Positions 1-7,947 of a stretch of 32,680 nt of DNA are shown here, in pieces. The position numbers and the translations under genes were made by a program. The DNA comes from an uncultured Nitrospira sp. (GTDB lineage: Bacteria; Nitrospirota; Nitrospiria; Nitrospirales; Nitrospiraceae), in the NCBI GenBank assembly GCA_902500715.1, contig CABVRO010000029.1, positions 1 to 32,680 of the forward strand. The letters run 5' to 3'. A model generated the notes under the pieces. That model did not search any database and was not told the DNA's origin. It saw only the letters and a program-made list of their open reading frames with translations. The stretch's first letter is position 1. The number at the start of each line of letters is the position of its first letter.

Positions 1-275
1 CTGCCGGGGCCGGACGGCCGGGGGGCTCGGGGGCGCAGCCCCCGCTTCACTTGATCTATATGGTCAAAGTAGGACGACCCTTCCTTTGGGTTCTCAGGCG
101 GAAGCCTAACTTTTGGGCGGGAGGATTCAGTTTCAAGGAAGCGCTCGCCGATTGCCTAAAGATTTTGCGCGAGCCTCTGAGGAACCTCGAAATGTCGATC
201 TAATGAGGTTATATTTCGATAATCTTTAATGCAGAGGGGTGCCGGAAAGGCAAAGGCTGAACGAAAAAAGGATCC
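1..275. other. Left-edge non-coding stretch with a GC hairpin
   Basis: No convincing gene is seen. Bases 29-43 form a strong hairpin, GGGGGC-GCA-GCCCCC, inside a very G-rich stretch (about 15-43). After about base 50 the composition drops sharply to AT-rich sequence leading into the gene at 276. This abrupt change fits foreign DNA. A gene ending left of the window cannot be excluded. Confidence 0.4.
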
Positions 276-1505
276 ATGAGAATTAAACTAAAAAAAGGGA
301 CGCCTCAGTGGTTCAAGTGGAAACTTAGTTTCTTAGGTGAGCCCGCTCCGATTAATCCGATGGCACTGTTTGCTGGAAACATGTGGAGTTACTTCGATCC
401 TGGATCTCCAAATGAAAGATATGAAAATTTCATACGGAACGGCCGGCATCCTCTATCGACCTTTTTGGATAGCATGCTTCTGTATGACAAGGTTATTGTC
501 CCAACTCATGACTTCATGTCGGTTGTTATTTTGATAAGTGTTTTTGGAGAAGATGGCGTTGCAGAGCTGATTGAAAATAATGCAGTTAGTTTTGTACGTG
601 TGAAAGGGGCACTTGCGTACATAGGGAACGGGGGTGGCCTTGCATCATACGACATTCTTCACGACCAAACTCGCCCTGTAGATCAATTTGCGGATGATGA
701 TTCAACCTTGGAGTGGGCCCTGAATGGGCTCAGTACGAAGCCGAGAAGGGTGAACTTAAGTAGGATGATCCTTGAGAACACCCAAACATTCCCGATGGAG
801 AAGATGGTTTCTCTGATCCGCGAGGAGTCCTACAAGGATATTTTAGATGGCCCATATTTAAGGACTGCTTTTAGCCTCAGGAATACCAGTCTTGATCATT
901 TGTTTGGTGTTGAGCCCAATCAATTTAGGTGTGGGGAAATTCAGACTTTCGAAGAGCGAGATGAAATTGATTCCGTTCTTAGAATCGCCCGCGCCAATCT
1001 AGAAATGTTGCTTGCATTACAGACTGGTTGCACGGATACAGCTACTGGAACGCCTGTTGGTCACGTATTGAAGGCGAAACAGCAGCGAGGCAGTGCTAGA
1101 TCTAGTCCTTTTGAGAGATTTGGATCCCTGAAAGAAATTACAGAAGTTCCCGATATCGCGAGTTATGTAATAGATGCTTCGATTCCAGATAGACCAGCAC
1201 GCCTGCATGACATTTTGATTAAGCGAGGGACTAGAGATGCTGTTCAATTTAGAGCGTGGTTTCATGAAAAGTGTCGTGACAGTCCTCACGTAATTGCCAA
1301 GGAATACGGGAGATTAATGCATGATATTCCATTTGTTTCGACTCACAAAGGCAAGACTTTGCGTCTTTTGGCTACGACAATGGCGGGAGTGTATGACCCC
1401 GCTCTGGGCTTGGTAACCTCCATCGCAGACAGCTTTCTTGTAGATCTTGTGCGGAAACGAAACCCGAAGTATTTTATTGAGGATCTACGGCAAATTAATA
1501 ATTAA
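276..1505 (+). CDS. Hypothetical protein, AT-rich, likely island cargo
   Basis: The 409-residue product matches no family I recognise. The ATG is preceded by an AAAAAAGGA ribosome binding site at good spacing, so the start is credible. The protein is soluble-looking, with no signal peptide or clear membrane segment. The N-terminal part contains a hydrophobic stretch around residues 68-90 (LLYDKVIVPTHDF followed by VVILISVF). The C-terminus is basic and aromatic (RKRNPKYFIEDLRQI). Base composition is visibly lower in GC than the genes from 1990 onward, and AGA/AGG arginine codons are frequent here but rare there. With the tRNA-Cys fragment downstream, this suggests horizontally acquired cargo. 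Defence or phage-related roles are possible, but nothing in the sequence shows one. Confidence 0.75.
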   Translation: MRIKLKKGTPQWFKWKLSFLGEPAPINPMALFAGNMWSYFDPGSPNERYENFIRNGRHPLSTFLDSMLLYDKVIVPTHDFMSVVILISVFGEDGVAELIENNAVSFVRVKGALAYIGNGGGLASYDILHDQTRPVDQFADDDSTLEWALNGLSTKPRRVNLSRMILENTQTFPMEKMVSLIREESYKDILDGPYLRTAFSLRNTSLDHLFGVEPNQFRCGEIQTFEERDEIDSVLRIARANLEMLLALQTGCTDTATGTPVGHVLKAKQQRGSARSSPFERFGSLKEITEVPDIASYVIDASIPDRPARLHDILIKRGTRDAVQFRAWFHEKCRDSPHVIAKEYGRLMHDIPFVSTHKGKTLRLLATTMAGVYDPALGLVTSIADSFLVDLVRKRNPKYFIEDLRQINN

Positions 1506-1585
1506 TTAGTATGTTGGTTTTGACGGGCAGTGTTATTGGGAACTGATTCGCTTCCCACCAATCTACGGCAACGTACAAACCCTGA

Positions 1586-1633
1586 TCCCGGTTTTAGTCC
1601 CGGTTCCACTCCCGATTTTGCTCCCGGTTGGGA
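1586..1633. repeat. Four 12-bp tandem repeat units
   Basis: Four consecutive 12-bp units each begin TCCCGGTT or TCCCGATT: TCCCGGTTTTAG, TCCCGGTTCCAC, TCCCGATTTTGC and TCCCGGTTGGGA. They lie about 115 bp upstream of the tRNA-Cys fragment. Short direct repeats at this position resemble the arm-type binding sites that tyrosine recombinases use near attachment sites, but no integrase is in the window. Confidence 0.6.
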
Positions 1634-1748
1634 GTCCTCTTTAGTCGTAAATGGGCACCAATAAAATGTCGTAACACCTTGTTATTTAATGGCCTTACTC
1701 TCTGTCTGTCGCTGTTGATCTTCATGGGTCGTAGAGCCCTCGGGCAAG

Positions 1749-1793
1749 CTGCAAAACTGCGATGCGGCGGTTCGAACCCGCCCGGCGCCTCCA
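1749..1793 (+). other. tRNA-Cys (GCA) 3' fragment, putative attachment site
   Basis: The 3' half of a tRNA is readable with canonical geometry: anticodon loop CTGCAAA with anticodon GCA at 1751-1753, 3' anticodon strand ACTGC, a 5-nt variable region GATGC, a perfect T-arm (GGCGG, loop TTCGAAC, CCGCC), 3' acceptor strand CGGCGCC, discriminator T, and CCA at 1791-1793. The bases just 5' of the loop (GCAAG) pair only partly with ACTGC. No GGCGCCG acceptor 5' strand or D-arm is found in the preceding 80 bp. It is therefore not a complete gene but the kind of 3' tRNA duplication left by integrative elements. The intact tRNA-Cys would be expected to the left of the window. Confidence 0.7.
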
Positions 1794-1972
1794 AACCGCA
1801 ATTCGTGCCTACCGACGCCTCTTCAGGCGAAACCTCTCCCCATTGTCGCCGCCGGAAGGACATCTCCCGTGTTGCGCTCTTCGTAGACGTGGCCGGCCTG
1901 GAGAAAATTCCAATTGATCGCGGCGAGTGGGGAGACTTCTCCGACAGTCTCTTGTTGCATCGATCGGGAGCT

Positions 1973-1995
1973 GGCTGATGGTTTGTCCGTCAGCT
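1973..1995 (-). terminator. Hairpin at the 3' end of the carbamoyltransferase gene
   Basis: CTGATGG (1975-1981) pairs with CCGTCAG (1987-1993) around the loop TTTGT, and flanking bases extend the stem slightly. It overlaps the stop codon of the minus-strand gene. No T-tract follows on that strand, so intrinsic termination is uncertain. Confidence 0.3.
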
Positions 1996-3753
1996 CCGCC
2001 ACTCGAGCATCTTCCGCTCGATGAAATAATTCCCCATCACCAGCGCGTCGACGTCGCTCTTCAGAAAGGTCGCGAGCGCCTCCTCGGGTGTGCAGACGAT
2101 CGGCTCCTGAATGTTGAACGAGGTATTGAGCAGGACCGGCACGCCGGTTGCGCGTTCGAACCGGTCGAGCAGCGTCCAGTAGCGCGGATGGTCGGCGCGC
2201 CGCACGGTGTGCACTCTGGCCGATCCGTCGATGTGGGTGACGGCCGGAATCCGTTCGCGTTGGTGGGCGTGAACGGGCAGGGTCAGGGTCATGAACGGGC
2301 TCTGTTGCGAGCGGTGGAAGTACTCTGCCGCTGACTCTTCCTTGACCGAGGGGGCAAAGGGCCGAAACAACTCTCGCTTCTTGATCTTGGCGTTGATTGT
2401 GTCGCGAATGCTCTCATGACGAGGGTCGGCGAGAAAGGAGCGTGCTCCGAGCGCACGCGGCCCGAATTCCATCGCGCCTTGGAACCAGCCCACCACGCCG
2501 CCGCTTGTCAGCACGTCCACCGTTTTTGCCAGCAACGCCTCTTCGTCGGCAATCGGTTGCGCCTCGATCCCCCGTGCCCGGAGCGCCTGGCCGATTTCCG
2601 CTTCTCCATACTCCGGCCCGTAGTAGGCGTGGGTCATTTCAAACTTTCGCGGATGTCCCAGGACCTCGTGATAGACCAGGAGCGCGGCCCCCACCGTGCA
2701 TCCCGCGTCATGTGGAGCGGGTGGCACATAGATCCGGTCGAACGGCCCCTCGCGGAGCAAACGACCATTCGCCGCGCAGTTGAGGCCGCACCCTCCGGCG
2801 ATAGCGAGGTTACCCCGTCGTCCGCCTTCCTGAAACGCCCACCGGGCCAACTCCTGCACCACATCTTCGAACGCTGCCTGGGTGCTGGCGGCAATCTGTC
2901 GGTGTCGGTCAGTGAAAGGCGTGGAATCGTTATGCCGAGGATCGCCGAAGCTCTCTCTGAGCGCCTGAGGGAACTGTCCTTGGAGCGCGGCATGGTAATC
3001 GACGAACGCATGGTTGAGCCGGTAGGAGCCGGGCGCATCGGTGATCAGCATGTTCTTGCGAATGAACGGGAAATGTTCCGGCTTGCCGTAGGGCGCCAGG
3101 CCCATCAGCTTATATTCGCCGTCCAACATGGTGAAGCCCAAAAAACCCGTCATGGTCGAGTAAAAATGGCCGAGCGAATGGGGCCATGGGATCGACCGTA
3201 GCACCGTCAGCCTGATCCCACTCCCGATTGCCAACGTGGTGGAGACCTCTTCCCCCGCGCCGTCGAACACGAGGATCGTCGCTTCGTCGAAGGGAGAGGC
3301 GAAGAAGGCGCTCGCCATATGACATCGGTGGTGATCGAGGTAATGAAGACGGCCGTGGAAGGGGCCAAATTGTTTCTCCAGGAGCGACCGCACTGAGAAC
3401 AGCTCCATCCAACTGCCTTGGCTGGCCGTGGAATGGCCGCCGCCGGCTGGACTGAGTTCTCGAATGGCGCTGCCGGCCTGTCTGAAGAAGGAGGCGGGGT
3501 TTCGCAGCGCGGCCTTCAGCATACCTCTCGCGCGGACACCCATGCGGAATGGCTGCCAGTAGACACCGACATGTTCGATCTCCGCCAGCGAAATGCCGGC
3601 CTTGGCCAGACAGAAGGCGATCGCGCGAATCGGAAAACAGCCTTCGTGTTTGATGCGGGTGAACCGTTCTTCCTCCGCGGCGGCGATCAGGATGCCGTCT
3701 TTGAGCAGTGCCGCGGCGCTTTCGCCCATGGTCGCCAAGCCGAGGATATACAT
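1990..3753 (-). CDS. NodU/CmcH-family O-carbamoyltransferase
   Basis: This family transfers a carbamoyl group from carbamoyl phosphate, via a carbamoyl-adenylate, to a sugar hydroxyl. The open frame extends upstream to 4002, but the family start MYILGLATMGESAAALL fixes the ATG at 3753 and gives 587 residues, a normal length. The N-terminal Kae1-like domain has the metal/ATP motif DHHRCH (residues 140-145) and DGAGE (164-168). The C-terminal domain has EFGPRALGARSFLADPR and NTSFN. The ribosome binding site is weak. The gene starts 37 bp after the deacetylase on the same strand, so the two probably share a transcript and modify the same polysaccharide. A second, diverged member lies at 13547. 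The sugar substrate cannot be told from sequence. Confidence 0.9.
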   Translation of the reverse strand: MYILGLATMGESAAALLKDGILIAAAEEERFTRIKHEGCFPIRAIAFCLAKAGISLAEIEHVGVYWQPFRMGVRARGMLKAALRNPASFFRQAGSAIRELSPAGGGHSTASQGSWMELFSVRSLLEKQFGPFHGRLHYLDHHRCHMASAFFASPFDEATILVFDGAGEEVSTTLAIGSGIRLTVLRSIPWPHSLGHFYSTMTGFLGFTMLDGEYKLMGLAPYGKPEHFPFIRKNMLITDAPGSYRLNHAFVDYHAALQGQFPQALRESFGDPRHNDSTPFTDRHRQIAASTQAAFEDVVQELARWAFQEGGRRGNLAIAGGCGLNCAANGRLLREGPFDRIYVPPAPHDAGCTVGAALLVYHEVLGHPRKFEMTHAYYGPEYGEAEIGQALRARGIEAQPIADEEALLAKTVDVLTSGGVVGWFQGAMEFGPRALGARSFLADPRHESIRDTINAKIKKRELFRPFAPSVKEESAAEYFHRSQQSPFMTLTLPVHAHQRERIPAVTHIDGSARVHTVRRADHPRYWTLLDRFERATGVPVLLNTSFNIQEPIVCTPEEALATFLKSDVDALVMGNYFIERKMLEWRS

Positions 3754-3790
3754 GGTGGTCAGTTCTGAGAGGTTATGGAGAAGGTCTGGT

Positions 3791-4711
3791 TCATCGAACG
3801 ATGGTGTGAACCGGAAGCGCCGTCTGCATCGGGCCCTGATGGGCGAATAATGTGAGAATGGCGCGAAGTTTGTCGGCCACGCTATGCGCCCCCAGCAGCC
3901 ACTGTTGCTGACGCAGGCTCCAGGCACAACGCGACACGTACGGGAGGCGACGCATCTCGTTCCACCGGACCGGGCTCGGTTGGTCGTCGGCATCGGCGGC
4001 ATGGAGGTAGATCAAGGGGACGAAGCCGAGCGCGGCCGATTTCTTCATGAGCCTCACGATCAGGCCGAGCGGCAACAACCGGAAAAAGGTCCCGCCGATG
4101 ACCCGGATGCCGTGCGTTCCCGTGAGCATGTGGCGGTACATGGGAAACTCGAACAGCTCTCGATCGGGCAGGGTCATCACGTCATAGGCTTCCGTCTTGG
4201 TTCGCGGGCGGTCCGTGGTCAGGCTGGAGTCGTAGGTAAATCCAGCCTCTGCGAGTACGGGATACGCCCAGGTAGTCCGGTCGTCGATGGAAAAGTTCGG
4301 GGCCCTGAAGCCGATCACCGGCTGTCCGCCGGCCGCCTCCAACGCATCCTTGGCCCGACGGAGATTGTGCAGGAACTCGTCTCGGTCCAGCGAGTAGACA
4401 TTCTCATGCTGATCGCTGTGGCAGGCGATTTCGTGCCCCTGTGCAACCAACTCGCGCACGAGGTCGGGCTGATCCCTGGCCACCTGCCCGGTGGTGAAGC
4501 ATGTGAGACCAGGGTGGCTTGTGGTCTCGCGCAACAGGGAGAGGATGCGGGTGACGCCCCTCCAGGTTTGATCCGGATTCGTGCGCGGTTCCAACCCCAT
4601 GTCGAGCATGGTGGCGTGTTTGTAATCTTCCAGATCGATCGACAGGTAACAGGTTTGCCGGGGAGTCATCATGGCGCTCAAAGCGACTGCGTATCGGGAG
4701 TTCACCATCAC
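3791..4711 (-). CDS. Polysaccharide deacetylase (NodB-like)
   Basis: This is a NodB-fold carbohydrate esterase expected to remove N- or O-acetyl groups from a polysaccharide using a divalent metal. Visible motifs are SIDLEDY (catalytic and metal Asp near residues 25-29), HSDQH (metal His98 and His102), GFRAPNFS (around 134-141) and LIYLHAAD near the C-terminus. About 306 residues is usual for the subgroup that includes exopolysaccharide-associated deacetylases. The start is uncertain: the MM at residues 14-15, just before the first motif, gives a more family-like N-terminus, and neither candidate has a good ribosome binding site. There is no signal peptide, so the enzyme may act in the cytoplasm or use another route. 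It is first of a two-gene minus-strand unit with the carbamoyltransferase. Confidence 0.87.
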   Translation of the reverse strand: MMVNSRYAVALSAMMTPRQTCYLSIDLEDYKHATMLDMGLEPRTNPDQTWRGVTRILSLLRETTSHPGLTCFTTGQVARDQPDLVRELVAQGHEIACHSDQHENVYSLDRDEFLHNLRRAKDALEAAGGQPVIGFRAPNFSIDDRTTWAYPVLAEAGFTYDSSLTTDRPRTKTEAYDVMTLPDRELFEFPMYRHMLTGTHGIRVIGGTFFRLLPLGLIVRLMKKSAALGFVPLIYLHAADADDQPSPVRWNEMRRLPYVSRCAWSLRQQQWLLGAHSVADKLRAILTLFAHQGPMQTALPVHTIVR

Positions 4712-4813
4712 GTGCGTGGGATCGCGCAGGGACGGCCGTCCGATTCGACCACGGCACTGCGGCGAGACAAGAGTACTCTACCGGGGGAGGGGGATTCCAG
4801 GCCCCGACGTCGG

Positions 4814-5443
4814 TCAACGACCGAAGTGATAGGCGACGCCGAACATGAACAGATTGGCACGGTAGTCGGCGGTGACGTTGGAGCGGTCGAAAGAGAAGTG
4901 GGCGAAGTTGTATTTGTATTCGATGAAGGGTGCGATTTTCGGCGTGAAGTAATATTTGACGCCTGCCAACACGTTGAAGCTTGGGGCAAAGGCCGCCTCA
5001 GGTCTGAAGTTCCCGTCGGAAATGTTTCCCATGTTGAGGCCGATACCCAATCCGGCATAGGGTTCGACTTTGTATTGATAGCCGGTCACACGAACCAGCG
5101 CGTTGAAGGCCAGGGAATGGACGAGGAAGTCGCTGCCGGGAATGGGGCCTGACAGCAGGAGATTCGTGCCTTGTCGCGGGAGGTTCTGGGCTTTGACGTT
5201 CGACTGCGACCGGTACATGTCCACTTCGAGGCCGAACCAATTGAATCCGCGATCGTCGAAGTAGTGCCCGAATTTGGCGCCGTACGCGATGTTGCTCTTC
5301 AGGTCCAATTTGCCGACGTCGGTGGTGTCGAGGGTGGCGACATTCGGTCCCAGCGCGAAGGCCGCATAGGTTTCAGCCCAGGAGAGCCCTGGTGTGCACA
5401 CGACAACAATCCCCAGCACAGCACCGATCCATCTGCGGAACAT
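4814..5443 (-). CDS. Small outer-membrane beta-barrel protein (OmpW/OmpA-barrel-like)
   Basis: The 209-residue product has a clear signal peptide (MFRRWIGAVLGIVVVC, cleavage likely after LSWA). Alternating aromatic and glycine-rich strands follow, typical of an eight-stranded barrel, for example FEVD-like GLEVDMYR, VEPYAGLGIGL, FNVLAGVKYYF, PFIEYKYNF and LFMFGVAYHF. The ATG at 5443 has a GGAGG ribosome binding site, and a promoter is visible upstream (5489-5517). Its barrel type is found in many surface proteins, and function cannot be assigned more closely. It sits between the deacetylase and the duplicated barrel protein, so it may belong to the polysaccharide-related envelope set. Confidence 0.85.
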   Translation of the reverse strand: MFRRWIGAVLGIVVVCTPGLSWAETYAAFALGPNVATLDTTDVGKLDLKSNIAYGAKFGHYFDDRGFNWFGLEVDMYRSQSNVKAQNLPRQGTNLLLSGPIPGSDFLVHSLAFNALVRVTGYQYKVEPYAGLGIGLNMGNISDGNFRPEAAFAPSFNVLAGVKYYFTPKIAPFIEYKYNFAHFSFDRSNVTADYRANLFMFGVAYHFGR

Positions 5444-5488
5444 AGCCCCTCCACCTGGACAAACACCTCGTGAATTTTGCTGCGCCCT

Positions 5489-5517
5489 ACTCTAACGGGC
5501 TCGCCGCGAGGTGGCAA
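5489..5517 (-). promoter_or_regulatory. Sigma-70-like promoter for the small barrel gene
   Basis: Reading the minus strand, TTGCCA (5512-5517) and TAGAGT (5489-5494) are separated by 17 bp. The expected transcript start is about 40 bases before the ATG at 5443, a normal leader that contains the GGAGG site. Confidence 0.45.
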
Positions 5518-5531
5518 GAGAGAAGTGTGTC

Positions 5532-7799
5532 TCAGAACCCGTTGCAGGAGGATTCGTTTCGATGCAGGAGCGTCGGTCGCAAGCAGAACCCGCGCCAGGG
5601 CGACTCATTCCACGACCAGTTCAGCAACGCGTATTCCGTATGTGTTACGCGGCCGTCGATCGTCCGTCCGAATCCGCCGATGCGCAGCGAGAACCCGGCG
5701 GGTAGCATGACATCTTTCACTAGCCCGAATTCCGTAAAGTTGCCGGCATAGTAAGCCGGGTCGCCCTGGTCGTTCACAAAACGCTTGCCGCGCCAGAAGG
5801 TAACATAGGGGCGCCACCCGTCCAGGTTCAGCCCAGCGGTGAGCTGATACCCGCGACCACGCTCGATCGGCAGCCCGCTCTGTGTCGGTTCATATTGGCT
5901 TGTGAGGTAAAGCGCCATCACGTCGACTTCTTTGAACCAGGACAGGCCCGACCAATAGCGGCTAGGCTGGAACGTCAGTTGCGGCCCGAAGGCGGTCAGG
6001 AAATTGTTCGATGCGGGCCGGTCGCGCGGCAGACTCGCGCCGAAGAAGGTACGTGATTCGGAGTATTGCGCGCCGCCGCTGTGCGTCCAATAGACCTGGC
6101 CGTTAAAGGAGAGGACTCCGGCACTCACGCGTCCCGCATATCCCACGTCGAACCGTTCCGGTTTCTGAAAGGTCTCGAGCTGATTCCAGTTGATGAACAG
6201 GTCCTGCTGATAGTGCTCGCGATTCACCAGCAGTTGGAAGCCTTGCTCGATCGGTCGTGAAAATAGCGAGGCATCGTTGAACAGTGCGTCCACGAACGGG
6301 TGGTTCCGCTTGATCGTGCCCGCGATTACGGATACCGCCGGCCAGATTTCATACTCCGCCGAGAGGATCGGTTGCACCGTGTGGAATCGTTGGGTGTCGC
6401 CGATCGGCAAGCCGACGAACACCCCGACGTCGAAATTCAGCCGGGATGAGGGGCTATACCGAAGCACCGGCGCCAGGTATTGCCCGGCGAAGGTGGTGTT
6501 CGCGACGGGACGTCCGCCGATCTGTCCGAGGCCAGAATAGTTGATGTTGTAGACGTAGGTGAGCGCATCGACCTTTGCGGTGAAGTGCCGTTCCCTGTCA
6601 GTCGCAGGCTCTCCGGGCGGAGGATTGTCTTTCGCGGGGAACAGATCACGGAATAGCCGTCCATCGCGCGTACCCCAATTCCAATTGAACAGGAGATATT
6701 GCTGGTTGACCCACTTGAACGTGTCGCGATTCTGGTAGGTGATGCCGTCCTCCGTGAAGAAGGCCCGGACGCGGCGCGCCTGGACACCGAACTCAATTGA
6801 GGCTGATTCGCCCAGCGGAATGATTTTCGAGAGCCCGAATTCGGGAAAGTTGCTCGCGGCATATTCAGGATCACCCTGTTGGCTCAGGAAGTGCCGGCCC
6901 TTCCAGAAGGAGACCGACGGCCTCCATCCGGAGACGTCCATCCAGACGCTGAGTTCATAGCCGCGCCCTCGAATGGCCGGGCCACCGGCGAGCGGCTCGT
7001 TCAGCGATGTCAGGTACGTGGCGCGAATACCTGCTTGCCGCCACCAGGTCAGCGACGGGAAATAGGTTGAAGGTTCCAGCACCAGTTCCGGCCCCAGGGC
7101 CGTTACGAAATTGTCGGCGGTATTGAACGATCGATCCAGCTTCAGCAGTGCCTGGCCGTTGTGGACCCAATGGGCTTGGGCATTGAAGCGGAAGGGGCCG
7201 GCGCGGAACTGCCCGGCATAGCCGACATCGTACCGATTGGTGGCGGAGCCGCGAAACGCCTGTTCCCAATTGATGAACAGGTCTTGCCGATAGTGCCGAG
7301 AATTCACCAGGACCTGGGCACCTTGCTCCAGCGGGCGGACAAACCGGTTGGCGTTGTCGAAGACGGCATCGTGAAAGTCGCGGTGCGGCCCGGTGAGGGT
7401 GCCGAGTACGGTCGTGATCTCATCCGTCGGTCGATAGTGGAGGCGAATGATCGGCCGGACCTGCGACACCTCCGTGTCATGGCCGAACGGCATGTTCGCG
7501 AAGACGCCCACATCCAGATCGACCGAAGACCAAAGCCGCTTCCGTGCATAGACATTCAGGAGATTGCCGATGAGCGTGGTATCCCGGCCCAGGCCGTTCG
7601 TGAAGGTGTTGTCCTCCAGCCCCTGCTTTTCGAGATTGAGCAGGAAGGTGGTGGTTTCCAGTCGCAGGTCCAAGGCATGGTCGGACGGGGGCGGTGAGGG
7701 AGGTGTATCCGCAGAGGCGTGATCACCCTGAACGCCTGACTGGAGGCACGCGAACAGGACAAGGCCCAGCCGGCATGTGAAAAAAATGGACTGCCCCAC
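5532..7799 (-). CDS. Predicted outer-membrane protein with two homologous halves
   Basis: The 755-residue protein has a hydrophobic N-terminus (LGLVLFACLQSG) that looks like a signal peptide. A duplicated beta-rich module follows: residues about 41-378 and 403-732 are homologous. Matching blocks include VGVFANMPFG/VGVFVGLPIG, HYRQDLFINWEQ (169-180) with HYQQDLFINWNQ (529-540), and GWRPSVSFWKGRHF (291) with GWRPYVTFWRGKRF (661). A Pro/charged linker (around 388-404) joins the halves. Many aromatic, alternating strands suggest two fused barrel or porin-like units in the outer membrane. The start is GTG with no ribosome binding site, and the promoter's expected start site is only a few bases upstream. 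The C-terminus carries a 17-codon partial duplication (NESPWRGF and NESSCNGF). I do not recognise a named family. Confidence 0.8.
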   Translation of the reverse strand: MGQSIFFTCRLGLVLFACLQSGVQGDHASADTPPSPPPSDHALDLRLETTTFLLNLEKQGLEDNTFTNGLGRDTTLIGNLLNVYARKRLWSSVDLDVGVFANMPFGHDTEVSQVRPIIRLHYRPTDEITTVLGTLTGPHRDFHDAVFDNANRFVRPLEQGAQVLVNSRHYRQDLFINWEQAFRGSATNRYDVGYAGQFRAGPFRFNAQAHWVHNGQALLKLDRSFNTADNFVTALGPELVLEPSTYFPSLTWWRQAGIRATYLTSLNEPLAGGPAIRGRGYELSVWMDVSGWRPSVSFWKGRHFLSQQGDPEYAASNFPEFGLSKIIPLGESASIEFGVQARRVRAFFTEDGITYQNRDTFKWVNQQYLLFNWNWGTRDGRLFRDLFPAKDNPPPGEPATDRERHFTAKVDALTYVYNINYSGLGQIGGRPVANTTFAGQYLAPVLRYSPSSRLNFDVGVFVGLPIGDTQRFHTVQPILSAEYEIWPAVSVIAGTIKRNHPFVDALFNDASLFSRPIEQGFQLLVNREHYQQDLFINWNQLETFQKPERFDVGYAGRVSAGVLSFNGQVYWTHSGGAQYSESRTFFGASLPRDRPASNNFLTAFGPQLTFQPSRYWSGLSWFKEVDVMALYLTSQYEPTQSGLPIERGRGYQLTAGLNLDGWRPYVTFWRGKRFVNDQGDPAYYAGNFTEFGLVKDVMLPAGFSLRIGGFGRTIDGRVTHTEYALLNWSWNESPWRGFCLRPTLLHRNESSCNGF

Positions 7800-7810
7800 G
7801 ATGGGTGCCG

Positions 7811-7840
7811 ATCATAAGAGCGCCCGAGGTAATCCGTCAA
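7811..7840 (-). promoter_or_regulatory. Strong sigma-70-like promoter for the duplicated barrel gene
   Basis: On the minus strand, TTGACG (7835-7840) and TATGAT (7811-7816) are 18 bp apart, close to consensus. The predicted transcription start falls near 7804, only about five bases before the GTG start at 7799, so the mRNA may be leaderless. Confidence 0.5.
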
Positions 7841-7947
7841 CGCGGAAGCGCCGGTGCTGTTAATCGCACGTGATGTTGCTCGGTGCCCGCGGGGTCACCC
7901 GGGGAGCCGGTTTCGAGCAGGCGCGTCGAACGGCAGGAGTCAGACCG

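Larger units (their letters stand above)
1506..1989. other. Intergenic boundary region (484 bp)
   Basis: No gene is supported here; the short open frames overlap repeats and have no ribosome binding sites. From left to right it holds a small hairpin (TGGGAA at 1537-1542 with TTCCCA at 1552-1557) just after the first gene, four 12-bp tandem units (1586-1633), a tRNA-Cys 3' fragment (1749-1793), and GC-rich sequence running to the minus-strand gene that ends at 1990. GC content rises across the tRNA fragment, which I read as the island-chromosome junction. Confidence 0.5.

Noticed and set aside
1628..1978. A 116-codon plus-strand open frame across the tRNA fragment
   Set aside because: It reads through the tRNA-Cys remnant and has no ribosome binding site or family match.
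3754..4002. An 83-codon N-terminal extension of the first carbamoyltransferase
   Set aside because: The extension overlaps the deacetylase gene and has an Arg/Ser/Pro composition unlike the family, whose N-terminus is MYILG.
3884..5152. A 422-codon plus-strand open frame
   Set aside because: It is opposite the deacetylase and the small barrel protein; the minus-strand products have recognisable motifs and a signal peptide, and this frame has none.
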